From Latilactobacillus sakei subsp. sakei DSM 20017 = JCM 1157 (GTDB lineage Bacteria > Bacillota > Bacilli > Lactobacillales > Lactobacillaceae), in the NCBI RefSeq assembly GCF_002370355.1, contig NZ_AP017929.1:1-64000 (forward strand): DNA of 64,000 bases. The letters run 5' to 3'. This document shows positions 15,499 to 24,818 of this stretch, one piece after another. A program made the position numbers and the translations under genes. The notes beneath the pieces were generated by a model that saw nothing but the letters and a program-made list of their open reading frames with translations, did no database searches and had not been told where the DNA came from. How positions within the stretch are numbered: the stretch's first letter is position 1; each line of letters opens with the position of its first letter.

Positions 15499-16779
15499 TT
15501 ATTTTTTAGCACTTAATTGTGCTAAGTATTTCGTTCGTTTTGTTTCGTCAAATTCGTTTTCAGATTTAGCGATAATCACGGCTGCTAATGAGTTTCCCAT
15601 CACATTGACGGCAGTCCGGCCCATGTCGACTAACCGATCAATCCCAGCGATAAAGGCCACACCAGCAGCTGGCACTCCGATTGTTGTAATGGTTGCGAGT
15701 AATACCACAAATGAAGCCCCAGGTACACCGGCCATCCCTTTAGACGTAATCATCAAGACCACCAATAGTGTTAGTTGTTGCATTAGACTGAGATGAATAT
15801 GGTAAGCTTGCGCCAAAAAGAGCGCTGCTAATGATTGATAGATTGCGGAACCATCAAGATTAAATGTATAACCGGTTGGAATGACAAAAGAAGCAATTCC
15901 TTGGCTCACACCGTAATCTTGAATTTTTTCCATTACTTTAGGTAATGCAGCTTCTGAACTGGCTGTTGAAAAAGATAGCACTAATTCTTCTTTGAAGACT
16001 TTCAATAATTCCAAGATATTAATATGCCAGATTCGTGCCACTAGCCCCGCCACAACGACGACGAAGAAAATCATCGTTAAGTAGCAAATGACTAAGAAAT
16101 AAACCAAAGGCTTCAATGCATCGAAACCAAATTGGGCAATCGTCACACCGATTAAGGCAAAAACCCCAATTGGCGCTAATTGCATAATCCAGTTAGTTAG
16201 TTTGAACATTACTTCTGAAATCATTTCAAAAGCGTTAATGAGCGGTTCACTGCGTTTGCCAAATGTTGCAAGCCCTAATCCAAACAAGACCGTAAAGAAG
16301 ATAATTGGAATCATATCCCCTTCACTAAGGGCCTTAAAAATGTTAGTCGGCACAATATTCATAATAATATCGCCCAAACCATGATTGCTAGCTGATTTAG
16401 CAGCAGCTGTATATTGACCAATTGATCCTTGGCTCAAACTATGGATGTTGATTAACGCGCCAGGTTTCGTTAAGTTACCGACCGTCAATCCTAATGCAAT
16501 CGCAATAGTGGTCATCATTTCAAAATACAAAAGCGTCTTGCCACCAATTCGACCCAACTTCTTGATATCGCCCATTTTAGCGATCCCGACTACCAAGCAA
16601 GAAACAACGATTGGTAATACAATCATCTTAATTAAATTAATAAACAACGTCCCTATCGCTTGCATCACCGCAATTGCAGCTTTGTTTTGGTAGAAAATCC
16701 CACCGGCAACTAATCCTAGTGCAATCCCGATTAAAATCCGCCAGCCTAAACTAATTCTAAAATAACGTTGCTTTTTCAT
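15499..16779 (-). CDS. Dicarboxylate/amino acid:cation symporter (DAACS family)
   Basis: 426-aa glutamate-transporter-fold symporter. Visible signatures are LSFSTASSEAALPKVME (re-entrant hairpin 1 serine-rich tip), TFNLDGSAIYQ (TM7 NMDGT-equivalent) and a VDMGRTAVNVMGNSLAA stretch (TM8 substrate-binding, with the Arg and Asn). It imports glutamate, aspartate or C4-dicarboxylates with protons or sodium; which of these cannot be fixed by eye. It follows the HAD gene by 56 bases and may be co-transcribed with pyrD, which needs aspartate-derived orotate precursors, though that link is only suggestive. Confidence 0.92.
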   Translation of the reverse strand: MKKQRYFRISLGWRILIGIALGLVAGGIFYQNKAAIAVMQAIGTLFINLIKMIVLPIVVSCLVVGIAKMGDIKKLGRIGGKTLLYFEMMTTIAIALGLTVGNLTKPGALINIHSLSQGSIGQYTAAAKSASNHGLGDIIMNIVPTNIFKALSEGDMIPIIFFTVLFGLGLATFGKRSEPLINAFEMISEVMFKLTNWIMQLAPIGVFALIGVTIAQFGFDALKPLVYFLVICYLTMIFFVVVVAGLVARIWHINILELLKVFKEELVLSFSTASSEAALPKVMEKIQDYGVSQGIASFVIPTGYTFNLDGSAIYQSLAALFLAQAYHIHLSLMQQLTLLVVLMITSKGMAGVPGASFVVLLATITTIGVPAAGVAFIAGIDRLVDMGRTAVNVMGNSLAAVIIAKSENEFDETKRTKYLAQLSAKK

Positions 16780-16835
16780 CTCTTGTCACTCCATCTTTTA
16801 ACGCACTCTAACGGTTGGCGCTTTGATTGTCACGC

Positions 16836-17534
16836 TTAAAGCGTCAATAGTTCTGTTAATTGTTTGATCTCATGTGTTGGCTGTAAAGCCCGATCATGAT
16901 TGATTTGCCCTGTTGGGTTGTACCAAGCTGTTGCCACACCCACGTTTTGGCCCCCCTGAACATCAGAAGTCAGTGAATCCCCTACGATCAATGACTGGGT
17001 CATTGGGACAGTTTCTAATTTCTGAAAAACAGTTTGAAAATAAGCTGGGTCCGGTTTTTGATAGCCTAATTCTTCTGATACGAAAATAGCATCGAAATAA
17101 TGGGCCAACCCTGAGTCTTGTAGTCGTTGGTATTGCGTACGCGCCACACCATTCGTTGTGATATATAATTTGGCGTGTTGTGCTTGTAACCCAGCTAATA
17201 ACTCTTCTGATTGTGGCATTAAATCGTGCCCTAATGCCAAATTATCTAAATATTGGCTTGATAATTGTTGACCATCGACCACTTTATTAAACTGTTTTTT
17301 GAAAAAAGTCGCAAAACGGGTGTTCAATAATATTTCCCGGGTTAATTCCCCTTGTTCATATTGACGCCACAATCCTTGGTTGAACGTTTGATAAGTTGTT
17401 TTAATATCACTCGTTAAGTCGATGTCTTGTGCGTTAAATAGCCGCTCTAATGCTTGGTCCTCATCCGCATCGAAGTCAAATAAGGTATTGTCCATGTCGA
17501 AAAATAAATGTTTATATTGCATCTTGCTAATCAC
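16836..17534 (-). CDS. YjjG-type noncanonical pyrimidine nucleotidase (HAD superfamily)
   Basis: 232-aa HAD phosphatase. Motif I is FFDMDNTLFDFD (nucleophile Asp), motif II is TTNG, motif III Lys is in YQKPDP, and motif IV is VGDSLTSDVQGG. The helical cap sits after motif I (about 20-90). The close family (YjjG/YfnB) dephosphorylates pyrimidine nucleoside monophosphates, preferring damaged or noncanonical ones. It starts five bases after the pyrD stop, strengthening a pyrimidine-related role. Confidence 0.88.
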   Translation of the reverse strand: MISKMQYKHLFFDMDNTLFDFDADEDQALERLFNAQDIDLTSDIKTTYQTFNQGLWRQYEQGELTREILLNTRFATFFKKQFNKVVDGQQLSSQYLDNLALGHDLMPQSEELLAGLQAQHAKLYITTNGVARTQYQRLQDSGLAHYFDAIFVSEELGYQKPDPAYFQTVFQKLETVPMTQSLIVGDSLTSDVQGGQNVGVATAWYNPTGQINHDRALQPTHEIKQLTELLTL

Positions 17535-17539
17535 TCTCT

Positions 17540-18481
17540 TTAATCTAAATATTTTAATTTGCCTTTAAAATCAGCTATTTTATTATACCCTTTTTGTTGC
17601 ATGATTGTTTGTAGTTCTGCCGTTAAGCGGTCAAAGATCTGTGGGCCTTCTTTGTGAAGTGCCGTCCCGACTTGAACCATGCTAGCACCACATAATAGAT
17701 GTTCAAAAACATCTTGACCAGACTTAACACCGCCAGTGCCGATAATTTGGATCTCGGGTTTCAACCGTTGGTAAAAGGCGTGGACATTCGCGAGGGCTGT
17801 TGGCTTAATATAATCACCACCAATACCGCCAAAACCATGCTTAGGTTTAATGCTGACCCGTTCGGTAGCAGCGTCAATCGTGAGGCCGTTACCGATGCTG
17901 TTGACAGAATTAATGAATGCCAATGGGAATTGGTTTAAAATGGCGGCCATTTGATCAAAATGAACAATATCAAAATAAGGTGGTAATTTAACCCCTAGTG
18001 GTCCTTCATACACTTCAAACACCCGTGTTAAAATTTGTTCAACTGTTTCAAAATCATAACCCGTTTGTGGTTTGCCCGGCACATTAGGGCAAGAAAGGTT
18101 TAACTCCACTAAGCCATTAAAATCAGAATCCGTAATCTGTTTCAAAAGCGCTTCGTCTTCATCGATATTAAATCCAGTAATCGATTGAAAATATCGTTTT
18201 TCAGGAAAGAGGGTCTGTTGTTGAGAAACATAGTCGAGATAATAGGGTAATCCCTTATTAGGAAGTCCCATCGAATTAATGCTCCCCCAAGGTGTTGATA
18301 AATAGCGTGGTTCTGGATTCCCCGCCCTTGGGACCACGGTAGCACTCTTCGTTACAAAAGTGCCTGCTGCAGATTTTTGAATCTGATTTAGTTCGTCTGC
18401 GTCATAACAATAAACGCCTGCTGCATTCATTAAACAATTATCAAAATGAATTCCTGCTAATGTTGTTTCAGTTAAAATCAA
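17540..18481 (-). CDS. pyrD: Dihydroorotate dehydrogenase, class 1A
   Basis: 313-aa FMN enzyme oxidising dihydroorotate to orotate in pyrimidine synthesis. The catalytic cysteine lies in [12 protein letters not shown], the class 1 signature; the length, absence of an N-terminal membrane anchor and absence of a nearby pyrK iron-sulfur subunit indicate class 1A, which uses fumarate. TTG is the likely start (TAGGGGCG ribosome site). It is unlinked to other pyr biosynthesis genes here, but coupled to a pyrimidine nucleotidase gene. Confidence 0.93.
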   Translation of the reverse strand: MILTETTLAGIHFDNCLMNAAGVYCYDADELNQIQKSAAGTFVTKSATVVPRAGNPEPRYLSTPWGSINSMGLPNKGLPYYLDYVSQQQTLFPEKRYFQSITGFNIDEDEALLKQITDSDFNGLVELNLSCPNVPGKPQTGYDFETVEQILTRVFEVYEGPLGVKLPPYFDIVHFDQMAAILNQFPLAFINSVNSIGNGLTIDAATERVSIKPKHGFGGIGGDYIKPTALANVHAFYQRLKPEIQIIGTGGVKSGQDVFEHLLCGASMVQVGTALHKEGPQIFDRLTAELQTIMQQKGYNKIADFKGKLKYLD

Positions 18482-18631
18482 TATTTTCGCCCCTATTCCG
18501 CTTTATTTCTATTGATTATACGTGATTTAGTCAATAAATGCCACCCCTTATTCAACACACATATTAAAACACGAACTATTCAGCTTATTGACCAAATAGC
18601 ATCCTACTAGAGACACTTTTAAGTCATCCCC

Positions 18632-18660
18632 AATCGTTTTATACTAATAGGAGAACGATT
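18632..18660. promoter_or_regulatory. Inverted repeat around the AEC-transporter promoter
   Basis: AATCGTT (18632-18638) and AACGATT (18654-18660), perfect arms 15 bases apart, enclosing TATACT as a -10 box. This is a good operator candidate for the gene at 18683. Confidence 0.5.
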
Positions 18661-18682
18661 TTCAGATAGAAAGAAGCTTATT

Positions 18683-19630
18683 ATGCAAACCTTAGTTAAT
18701 AGTAGTGCCGGTGTTTTTATTATCATTATTATGATTGCGGTTGGCTATGCCTTAGCCGCACGTCATTGGTTTAATGAGGATAGCACAGCGCTTATCGCTA
18801 AACTTGTCACACAAGTTGCTCTACCACCTTATATGATCATTTCAATCACCAAAGACTTTTCACACGATCAGTTAGCCACCTTACTTCCCAACCTCCGTTT
18901 TCCAGTGCTCTCCATGTTACTCTTGTTTGGGATTTCAATTATTGTCGCACGCCTCATTAAAGTCGATGCCAGTCGGCGTGGCTTGTTTGAATCCATGTTC
19001 TTCAACTCCAATACGGTTTTTGTAGGCTTACCAATTAACCTGGCCCTCTTTGGTCAGCGCAGTCTGCCCTTTGTCTTAGTCTATTACATGGCTAATACCA
19101 CCATTTTTTGGACACTTGGCGTTTACTTAATTCAACGAGATGGTGCCAATCAAGAGGGTTTATCCCTTAAAACTGTTTTACAGAAGGTTTTCTCGGCGCC
19201 ACTAATCGGTTTTATTATCGGCGTTATCCTGGTCTTATTAGATTGGCACTTACCCAGTTTCTTAACACAGTCCTTCACTTATCTAGGCAACCTGACCACC
19301 CCACTATCCATGCTCTTCATTGGGATTTCAATTTATAATGCCGGACTCAAAAATATTCGCTTTGGCAAAGATCAACTAGGTGTCTTAGCCGGCCGGTTCA
19401 TCTTTGCGCCTTTATTAATGACTGCGTTAGTCTATCCAAGTCACATGCCACCCCTCATGAAACAAGTCTTCATTCTGCAATCCTGTATGCCCGTTATGAC
19501 AAATGCACCAGTTGTCGCACGACTTTATAATACAGACGCTGATTTTGCCGCTGTCATGGTGACCGAGACAACGCTCGGGGCTTTGTTGATGGTGCCGCTC
19601 ATGATGTTCCTCTTGGGACAACTATTTTAA
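18683..19630 (+). CDS. AEC-family (auxin efflux carrier type) transporter
   Basis: 315-aa integral membrane protein with about ten spans. NSNTVFVGLPINLALFG and PLSMLFIGISIYNAGL are the AEC/malate permease signatures. Related carriers move malate, lactate or other organic acids. It is clearly homologous to the mleP product at 21117-22088 but diverged, so it probably carries another acid. It is convergent with the L-2-hydroxyacid dehydrogenase gene and shares a bidirectional terminator. An inverted repeat surrounds its promoter. Confidence 0.87.
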   Translation: MQTLVNSSAGVFIIIIMIAVGYALAARHWFNEDSTALIAKLVTQVALPPYMIISITKDFSHDQLATLLPNLRFPVLSMLLLFGISIIVARLIKVDASRRGLFESMFFNSNTVFVGLPINLALFGQRSLPFVLVYYMANTTIFWTLGVYLIQRDGANQEGLSLKTVLQKVFSAPLIGFIIGVILVLLDWHLPSFLTQSFTYLGNLTTPLSMLFIGISIYNAGLKNIRFGKDQLGVLAGRFIFAPLLMTALVYPSHMPPLMKQVFILQSCMPVMTNAPVVARLYNTDADFAAVMVTETTLGALLMVPLMMFLLGQLF

Positions 19631-19633
19631 ACA

Positions 19634-19670
19634 AAAAAGACGCCATCCATTAATTTGGATGACGTCTTTT
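19634..19670. terminator. Bidirectional terminator between convergent genes
   Basis: AAAGACGCCATCCA with near-complement TGGATGACGTCTTTT, flanked by A- and T-runs. Confidence 0.85.
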
Positions 19671-19673
19671 CAT

Positions 19674-20579
19674 TTAGATAGCGGCATACATGTGTTTGAT
19701 CGTATCAATCGATGTTTGCCATTTTTGTTGTTCTGCTGTCGTTAACTGACTTGGATAATCCTGTAAGACACCTGCGGCACCAACCATAGCTGGATGGCCA
19801 ACATAGCATTGTACAGTGTCATCAAAGTTAGAAACGGGTAAGACTTGGCGCGTATTTTGTAAGATAGCTGCAGCACAATGCGCTGCTTGATTAGCAATCC
19901 CATAAGACGTATAGCCCTTGCCGCTGAGGATTTCCCAAGCACCTTGGCGAGCGTCAACTTCAAATTGTGCCAATTGTTCTGGTGATAATTGGGTTGCTAG
20001 TGGTTGCCCACCAACATGCACCCCAGACCAAGCGACAAATTGTGAATTACCATGTTCACCTAGCACATAGCCGTGCACACTATTAGGCGCAACGTTCAAA
20101 TAATGGCCGACTGCAACTTGCATCCGGGCTGTATCCAAAGTCGTTCCAGTTCCTAATACGCGTTCCTTAGGAAAGCCAGTTAAAGCTTGTAGATATTGGG
20201 TAATTACATCACATGGATTAGTGATGTTCAATAAGATTCCTTTGAAATTAGCGGCCTTTAATTTAGGTGCCCATTGTGCGACTGCTGTTTTCGTATAAGT
20301 TAATTCATCAAACCGATCAGCACTATGTTCAAGGATACTAATGTCACCAGCTGAGAAAATGACTAGGTCACAAGTGGCTAATTGACTTTCATCATTAGCT
20401 GTAATCTTAACAAATCCTGTATGATCAACTTGACCGGCTTCTAAATCGTTTCGTTCCGCTTCTGCTAATTTTGGCTTTTGGTCAAATAAAACTAATTCAC
20501 TACAAATGCGCCGGGAAACAAGCGTATAGGCAACTGTACTCCCAACATGACCAATACCGATAATGGCTACTTTATTCAT
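19674..20579 (-). CDS. L-2-hydroxyacid dehydrogenase (L-HicDH / lactate dehydrogenase family)
   Basis: 301 aa from the ATG at 20579, preferred over an upstream TTG because GGGAG precedes it correctly. N-terminal VAIIGIGHVGSTVAY binds NAD; NITNPCDVITQY and the active-site His in GYVLGEHGNSQFVAW are LDH-family signatures. The long LFDQKPKLAEAERNDLEAG region resembles L-2-hydroxyisocaproate dehydrogenase, so branched-chain 2-oxo acids rather than pyruvate are the likely substrates. It lies 22 bases after ridA in a probable two-gene operon, consistent with amino-acid-derived 2-oxo acid reduction. Confidence 0.85.
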   Translation of the reverse strand: MNKVAIIGIGHVGSTVAYTLVSRRICSELVLFDQKPKLAEAERNDLEAGQVDHTGFVKITANDESQLATCDLVIFSAGDISILEHSADRFDELTYTKTAVAQWAPKLKAANFKGILLNITNPCDVITQYLQALTGFPKERVLGTGTTLDTARMQVAVGHYLNVAPNSVHGYVLGEHGNSQFVAWSGVHVGGQPLATQLSPEQLAQFEVDARQGAWEILSGKGYTSYGIANQAAHCAAAILQNTRQVLPVSNFDDTVQCYVGHPAMVGAAGVLQDYPSQLTTAEQQKWQTSIDTIKHMYAAI

Positions 20580-20601
20580 TGATCCAACTCCCAATCAAAT
20601 A

Positions 20602-20979
20602 TTATCGAACAGCGATGGCTTCAATTTCAACAATCCCACCAGCTGGTAGTTTGCCGACTTGAACAGCACTTCTAGCAGGTGCAATGTCGCCGAAAAATTC
20701 TGCATAAACTTGATTAAATTCATTAAAGTCATCTAGGTTGGTTAAGAAGCAGTTGGTTTTAACGATATTTTCTAAACTTAAGCCAGCTTCTTTTAAAACA
20801 CTTTGTAAGTTCATAATGGCTTGTTTCGTTTGCCCTGCTAAATCAGGTGCGAGTTTGCCGTCTTTTAACCCCAGTTGACCTGACATAAAGACAATCTTAT
20901 CCGTTGCAATTGCTTGGCTGTATGGTCCTAATGGTTCTGGCGCTTGTTTCGTATAAATCTTTTCTGACATATTAATCAA
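20602..20979 (-). CDS. ridA: RidA-family enamine/imine deaminase
   Basis: 125-aa trimeric cytosolic protein that hydrolyses reactive 2-aminoacrylate and related enamines from amino-acid catabolism. The family signatures GPYSQAI (near 20), a QAIMNLQSVLKEAGLSLENI stretch and the catalytic Arg in PARSAVQVGKLP (about 102) are intact, as is the closing EIEAIA. It is the first gene of a pair with the hydroxyacid dehydrogenase; products of transaminase and dehydratase chemistry link the two. Confidence 0.92.
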   Translation of the reverse strand: MINMSEKIYTKQAPEPLGPYSQAIATDKIVFMSGQLGLKDGKLAPDLAGQTKQAIMNLQSVLKEAGLSLENIVKTNCFLTNLDDFNEFNQVYAEFFGDIAPARSAVQVGKLPAGGIVEIEAIAVR

Positions 20980-21069
20980 CCTCTCTTGTTTATTGACTAC
21001 GCTTTCATTGTAGTCCAGATAGCCTCGTTTATCAACCGAGATTGTGTATTATTACACATTTATACACAA

Positions 21070-21105
21070 AAAAAGAACGTTAGATACTCGGAATATCTAA
21101 CGCTC
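21070..21105 (-). terminator. Terminator after mleP
   Basis: Arms AACGTTAGATA / TATCTAACGCT followed on the minus strand by a T-run. Confidence 0.8.
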
Positions 21106-21116
21106 TTATTATGAAA

Positions 21117-22088
21117 CTAGATGAATTGAACGATTTGCATTAAGATAGGCACAACGACGACGAACAAGACAGTACTTGTTGTAACGACGTTTGTTGCATA
21201 TTCAACGTCCCCGTGTGATTGACCGACTAAGATTGGTAAGACAGCCAAACCTGGTGTTGCGGCTTGAATAATTAATGTGCTTTGTTCAATTGTTGGAATT
21301 GAAGTTGTATTCTTGAAGAACATCATAATCGCAATCATGATTGCTGGTGCAACAACGAAGCGACCTAATAGGGCTAAGATTGTATCGCGGTCGAAATGGA
21401 TTGATTTCAAACCAGCATCAGCTAAGATAATCCCAATGTAGATCAATGACATTGGTGTAACGATCCCACCAACCATTGAGAATGTCTTATCAACAAGTTC
21501 TGGCAATGGTAAACCAGTTAAAAGATAAATTAATGCGGCTAAGAAACCGATTAATGGAGAAGGTAATAATTTACGCCAGTTAAATTTGCCTTTAGCAGCG
21601 CCTTTTTCTTTTGTAGGATCATCATTTGAGATGAAGAAGACACCGATTGCCCATGTTGAAACAGTGTTAGCAACATAGTAGATCAAGAAGTAAGGTAAAC
21701 TCTTGTCACCGAATAGTGCCAAGTTCAATGGTAAACCAATGAAGATTGTATTGGCATTAACGAACATATTGATAAATGTCCCACGACGACCTGGACGAAT
21801 CCGGAAAGCCTTTGTTAATAACCAAGCAACTAAGTAACCTAGGGCGAAACTAATTAAAACGTAGATTAAGCCGCCAGATAAACCGACCAACTTTTCACGT
21901 GTTAAGTTATCTAGAACTGAAACGAAAATTGATAATGGTAAAGCAACGTTCATGATTAAAAATGAAATTGTACCCTTAAAGTTATCATCGAACTTTTTAG
22001 AACTCCGTAGCCAAAACCCCAAAGCAATGACTAAGACGATTTCGACGACACTTGATAATGATGTTAGAAATGCTGCCAACTCTTTCAC
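21117..22088 (-). CDS. mleP: Malate permease (AEC family) of the malolactic operon
   Basis: 323-aa ten-span AEC transporter that takes up L-malate and, as known for lactic acid bacteria, supports electrogenic malate/lactate exchange. NANTIFIGLPLNLALFG and TPMSLIYIGIILADAGL are the conserved motifs. It begins 24 bases after the malolactic enzyme gene and ends at an intrinsic terminator, so the two form an operon. The assignment rests mostly on operon context; AEC substrate specificity is not readable from sequence. Confidence 0.9.
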   Translation of the reverse strand: MKELAAFLTSLSSVVEIVLVIALGFWLRSSKKFDDNFKGTISFLIMNVALPLSIFVSVLDNLTREKLVGLSGGLIYVLISFALGYLVAWLLTKAFRIRPGRRGTFINMFVNANTIFIGLPLNLALFGDKSLPYFLIYYVANTVSTWAIGVFFISNDDPTKEKGAAKGKFNWRKLLPSPLIGFLAALIYLLTGLPLPELVDKTFSMVGGIVTPMSLIYIGIILADAGLKSIHFDRDTILALLGRFVVAPAIMIAIMMFFKNTTSIPTIEQSTLIIQAATPGLAVLPILVGQSHGDVEYATNVVTTSTVLFVVVVPILMQIVQFI

Positions 22089-22112
22089 TCTCCTACCAAA
22101 TTAATATTTAAA

Positions 22113-23744
22113 TTATAGTGCTTTGTATTCTGGTTCCCATTTCATGTCTGCAACGGCTTTTTGCACGTCAGTAATTTCTTCTTTATTCAAACCTTGGTCA
22201 ACAGCGCTTTGTGCAACAGCTGTCGCAACAGTTTGTGAGAAGATATCTAATTTTGTAACAGGAGGCAATACGGCTGCGCCGGCTTCTGTTGGGTCAACGA
22301 TACCACCCAATGAGTGAGCTGCCTTACTGATCATTTCGTCATTTAAGACTTTTGCAGTTGAAGCGATTGTCCCTAAACCAAGACCTGGGTATACTAAAGC
22401 GTTGTTTGCTTGACCAATTTCGTATGTGACACCGTTGTATTCAACAGGTGCGGCAGGAATACCAGTAGCAACTAAGGCTTTACCATCAGTCCATTTAATT
22501 AAGTCTTCAGCAGTTGCTTCAGCTAATTTAGTTGGGTTTGATAATGGGAAGATAATTGGACGTTCTGTGTGAGCGGCCATTTCCTTCACGATTGATTCTG
22601 TAAATGTACCAGGTTGTGTTGAAGTACCAACCAAGATTGTTGGGTGGATTGCTTTCATAGCAGCTTCTAATGTTGTTAATTCATCAGCATTAGCGAATTC
22701 ACTACGTTTGCGAGCAAATGGTTTTTGTTCTGGTGTTAACTCTGGATCATCATCGAACAATAGACCTTGCTTGTCAACCATGTAGAAACGGCTACGTGCT
22801 TGTTCTTCAGTTAAACCTTCTTGTAACATTTCTTCGAAGATCCGGTGTGTAATACCAGCACCGGCAGTACCAGCACCAAAGCTCATGTAAACTTGGTCTG
22901 TCATCTTGCCACCAGAAATATTTAAAGCACCCATGATACCAGCTAATGTGATAATCCCTGTACCTTGGATATCATCATTGAAAGTAACGATTTGATCTTT
23001 GTACTTGTTCAAGATGTTAGCAGCATTGCTACGGCCAAAATCTTCAAAGTGAAGATACATGTTAGGGAATAATTCTTCAGCGGTTTGAACGAATTGATCA
23101 ACGAAATCGTAGTAACGATCGCCGCGAACACGTTCATGACGGTTTCCTAAGTATAATTCATCATTTAATAAGCTTTCACGGTTTGTACCAGCATCTAAAA
23201 CAACTGGCAATACTTGGCTAGGATCAATCCCTGCAGCAGCTGTATAAACCATTAATTTACCAACTGAGATATCGACACCTTGTGTACCCCAGTCACCAAT
23301 CCCTAAAATACCTTCGCCATCAGTCACAACGATTAATTTAATTTCGCGACCATCAGCAGCATTTGCCAATGTTGTCTTCATTGAATCAGGATCGTCGATT
23401 GATAAGAATGCTGCGTGTTGTGGGTTAACATATAAAGCACTGTAGTTTTCGATTGTGTCAGCGATCGTTGGATCGTAAACAACTGGCATGAATTCAGCAA
23501 CGTGTTGGCTGAATAACTTGTAGAATAAAACGCGGTTTTCGTTAAAAATTGACATTAAGAAAATACGTTGTTCTAACATATTAGCTTTTGATTGATATTG
23601 TGCATAAGCTTGTTTAACTTGATCATCAATTGTTTGAACGTGAGGTGGTAACATCCCCGTTAAACCAAATTGTGCACGTTCTTCAGCAGTGAATGCTGTG
23701 CCTTTATTTAAAAATGGATCATTTAAAATTTGTTGTGCTTTCAT
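22113..23744 (-). CDS. mleS: Malolactic enzyme
   Basis: 543-aa NAD- and Mn-dependent enzyme converting L-malate directly to L-lactate and CO2, deacidifying the cytosol and generating proton-motive force with the permease. It has the malic-enzyme fold: [14 protein letters not shown] near residue 150, [11 protein letters not shown] as the metal-binding segment, [10 protein letters not shown] before the NAD domain, and [11 protein letters not shown] as the dinucleotide loop. Placement beside mleP and divergent mleR supports malolactic rather than decarboxylating malic enzyme. The ribosome site (GGAGA) is good. Confidence 0.95.
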   Translation of the reverse strand: MKAQQILNDPFLNKGTAFTAEERAQFGLTGMLPPHVQTIDDQVKQAYAQYQSKANMLEQRIFLMSIFNENRVLFYKLFSQHVAEFMPVVYDPTIADTIENYSALYVNPQHAAFLSIDDPDSMKTTLANAADGREIKLIVVTDGEGILGIGDWGTQGVDISVGKLMVYTAAAGIDPSQVLPVVLDAGTNRESLLNDELYLGNRHERVRGDRYYDFVDQFVQTAEELFPNMYLHFEDFGRSNAANILNKYKDQIVTFNDDIQGTGIITLAGIMGALNISGGKMTDQVYMSFGAGTAGAGITHRIFEEMLQEGLTEEQARSRFYMVDKQGLLFDDDPELTPEQKPFARKRSEFANADELTTLEAAMKAIHPTILVGTSTQPGTFTESIVKEMAAHTERPIIFPLSNPTKLAEATAEDLIKWTDGKALVATGIPAAPVEYNGVTYEIGQANNALVYPGLGLGTIASTAKVLNDEMISKAAHSLGGIVDPTEAGAAVLPPVTKLDIFSQTVATAVAQSAVDQGLNKEEITDVQKAVADMKWEPEYKAL

Positions 23745-23779
23745 ATTAAAAATCTCCTTTACGTCTTATCGATGAACCC

Positions 23780-23809
23780 AGTGTAACGCGAGTAATATTT
23801 GATAGTCAA
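23780..23809 (-). promoter_or_regulatory. mleS promoter
   Basis: Minus-strand TTGACT (23804-23809), 18-base spacer, TACACT (23780-23785). The -35 overlaps the LysR-type box at 23802-23822. Confidence 0.65.
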
Positions 23810-23822
23810 AACTTACAACTAT
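23802..23822. promoter_or_regulatory. LysR-type T-N11-A operator (MleR box)
   Basis: Perfect ATAGT-N11-ACTAT between divergent mleS and mleR. It overlaps the mleS -35, the expected position for a LysR activator that also controls its own gene. Confidence 0.75.
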
Positions 23823-23873
23823 GATAAAATAGATTTATATGAGCTTTTCAAATCGCATTAAATAGGAGTTTCT

Positions 23874-24794
23874 ATGAAGATTAAAGATTTAGAATATTTT
23901 GTCGCTTTAATTAAATTAAAAAATTTTACAGCAGTTGCCGATCAATTTGGTGTCAGCCAACCAACAATCACCTATGCGGTCAAGCGCTTAGAAGAAGAAT
24001 TCGACACTAAATTAATTCGCCGCGACCAGTCCCATCAATCAATTATTATTACGGATAGCGGTGAACAACTCAATCGACACGCTGTCAACATTCTAAATGA
24101 AATTCAATTAACAACTAATGATATGCAAAATCTCTCTGCAACTGAGCTTCGTTTTGGACTTCCGCCGATTATCGGCACCTACTACTTCTCTAAATTAGCG
24201 CAGAAATTAGTCAAGGCTGGGAGTATTCAACATTTTGCGACAGTTGATGGTGGTTCTACTGAATTATTAGCTAGTCTAGAAGCTGGACGTTTGGATGCTG
24301 CCCTACTTGGCTCTGCAACCCCATTAGAAAATGATGCGCTAACGGCTGAGATTATCGAGCAACATCACTTCAAAATCGTCGTCAGCCCCAAATCACCGCT
24401 AGCAACCGCTAAAAAGGTTGCCTTTCGTGATTTAGCCAACGAAAACTTCATTATGTTGGCAGAGGGCTTCGTCCACCCCGTCGTCTTTGATACGCTTTCG
24501 ACGATGAACCAAATGAACCCTGACATTATTTATCAAACCAATGACGTGAGCATCCTCAAAAGTATGGTCCATGAAAATGTCGGAGTCGGTTTTTTAACTG
24601 AAACGGCCATCACACCAGCTGATGATCTTATTGTTTTAGACTTACTTGATCAACCGCAACCAACCTTTTATATCTCATTAGCTTATCGCAAGACACAACT
24701 CTTCTCAGCGACTCAACAAGCCTTATTAGGGACTTTAACAACCGCTGCTAAAGAATACCGTCTTGAACAACAAAACAGCGACACCAACTTATAA
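23874..24794 (+). CDS. mleR: LysR-family activator of malolactic genes
   Basis: 306-aa LysR-type regulator. The N-terminal winged helix (MKIKDLEYFVALIKLKNFTA through RRD, residues 1-60) is followed by a periplasmic-binding-like effector domain (about 88-295). It is divergent from mleS with a perfect T-N11-A box in the 129-base gap, so it likely activates mleSP in response to L-malate, as described for lactococcal MleR. The effector is inferred. Confidence 0.9.
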   Translation: MKIKDLEYFVALIKLKNFTAVADQFGVSQPTITYAVKRLEEEFDTKLIRRDQSHQSIIITDSGEQLNRHAVNILNEIQLTTNDMQNLSATELRFGLPPIIGTYYFSKLAQKLVKAGSIQHFATVDGGSTELLASLEAGRLDAALLGSATPLENDALTAEIIEQHHFKIVVSPKSPLATAKKVAFRDLANENFIMLAEGFVHPVVFDTLSTMNQMNPDIIYQTNDVSILKSMVHENVGVGFLTETAITPADDLIVLDLLDQPQPTFYISLAYRKTQLFSATQQALLGTLTTAAKEYRLEQQNSDTNL

Positions 24795-24818
24795 TGAAGT
24801 TGATGCCGCTGTTTTTGT
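24772..24818. terminator. Bidirectional terminator mleR / alpha-beta hydrolase
   Basis: AACAGCGACACCAACTT with complement AAGTTGATGCCGCTGTT; its left arm overlaps the last codons of mleR. Confidence 0.8.

Noticed and set aside
16795-16812. Solitary AGAGTGCG between the HAD and symporter genes
   Set aside because: Matches only the first eight bases of the structured repeat; the rest of the unit is missing, so it may be chance.
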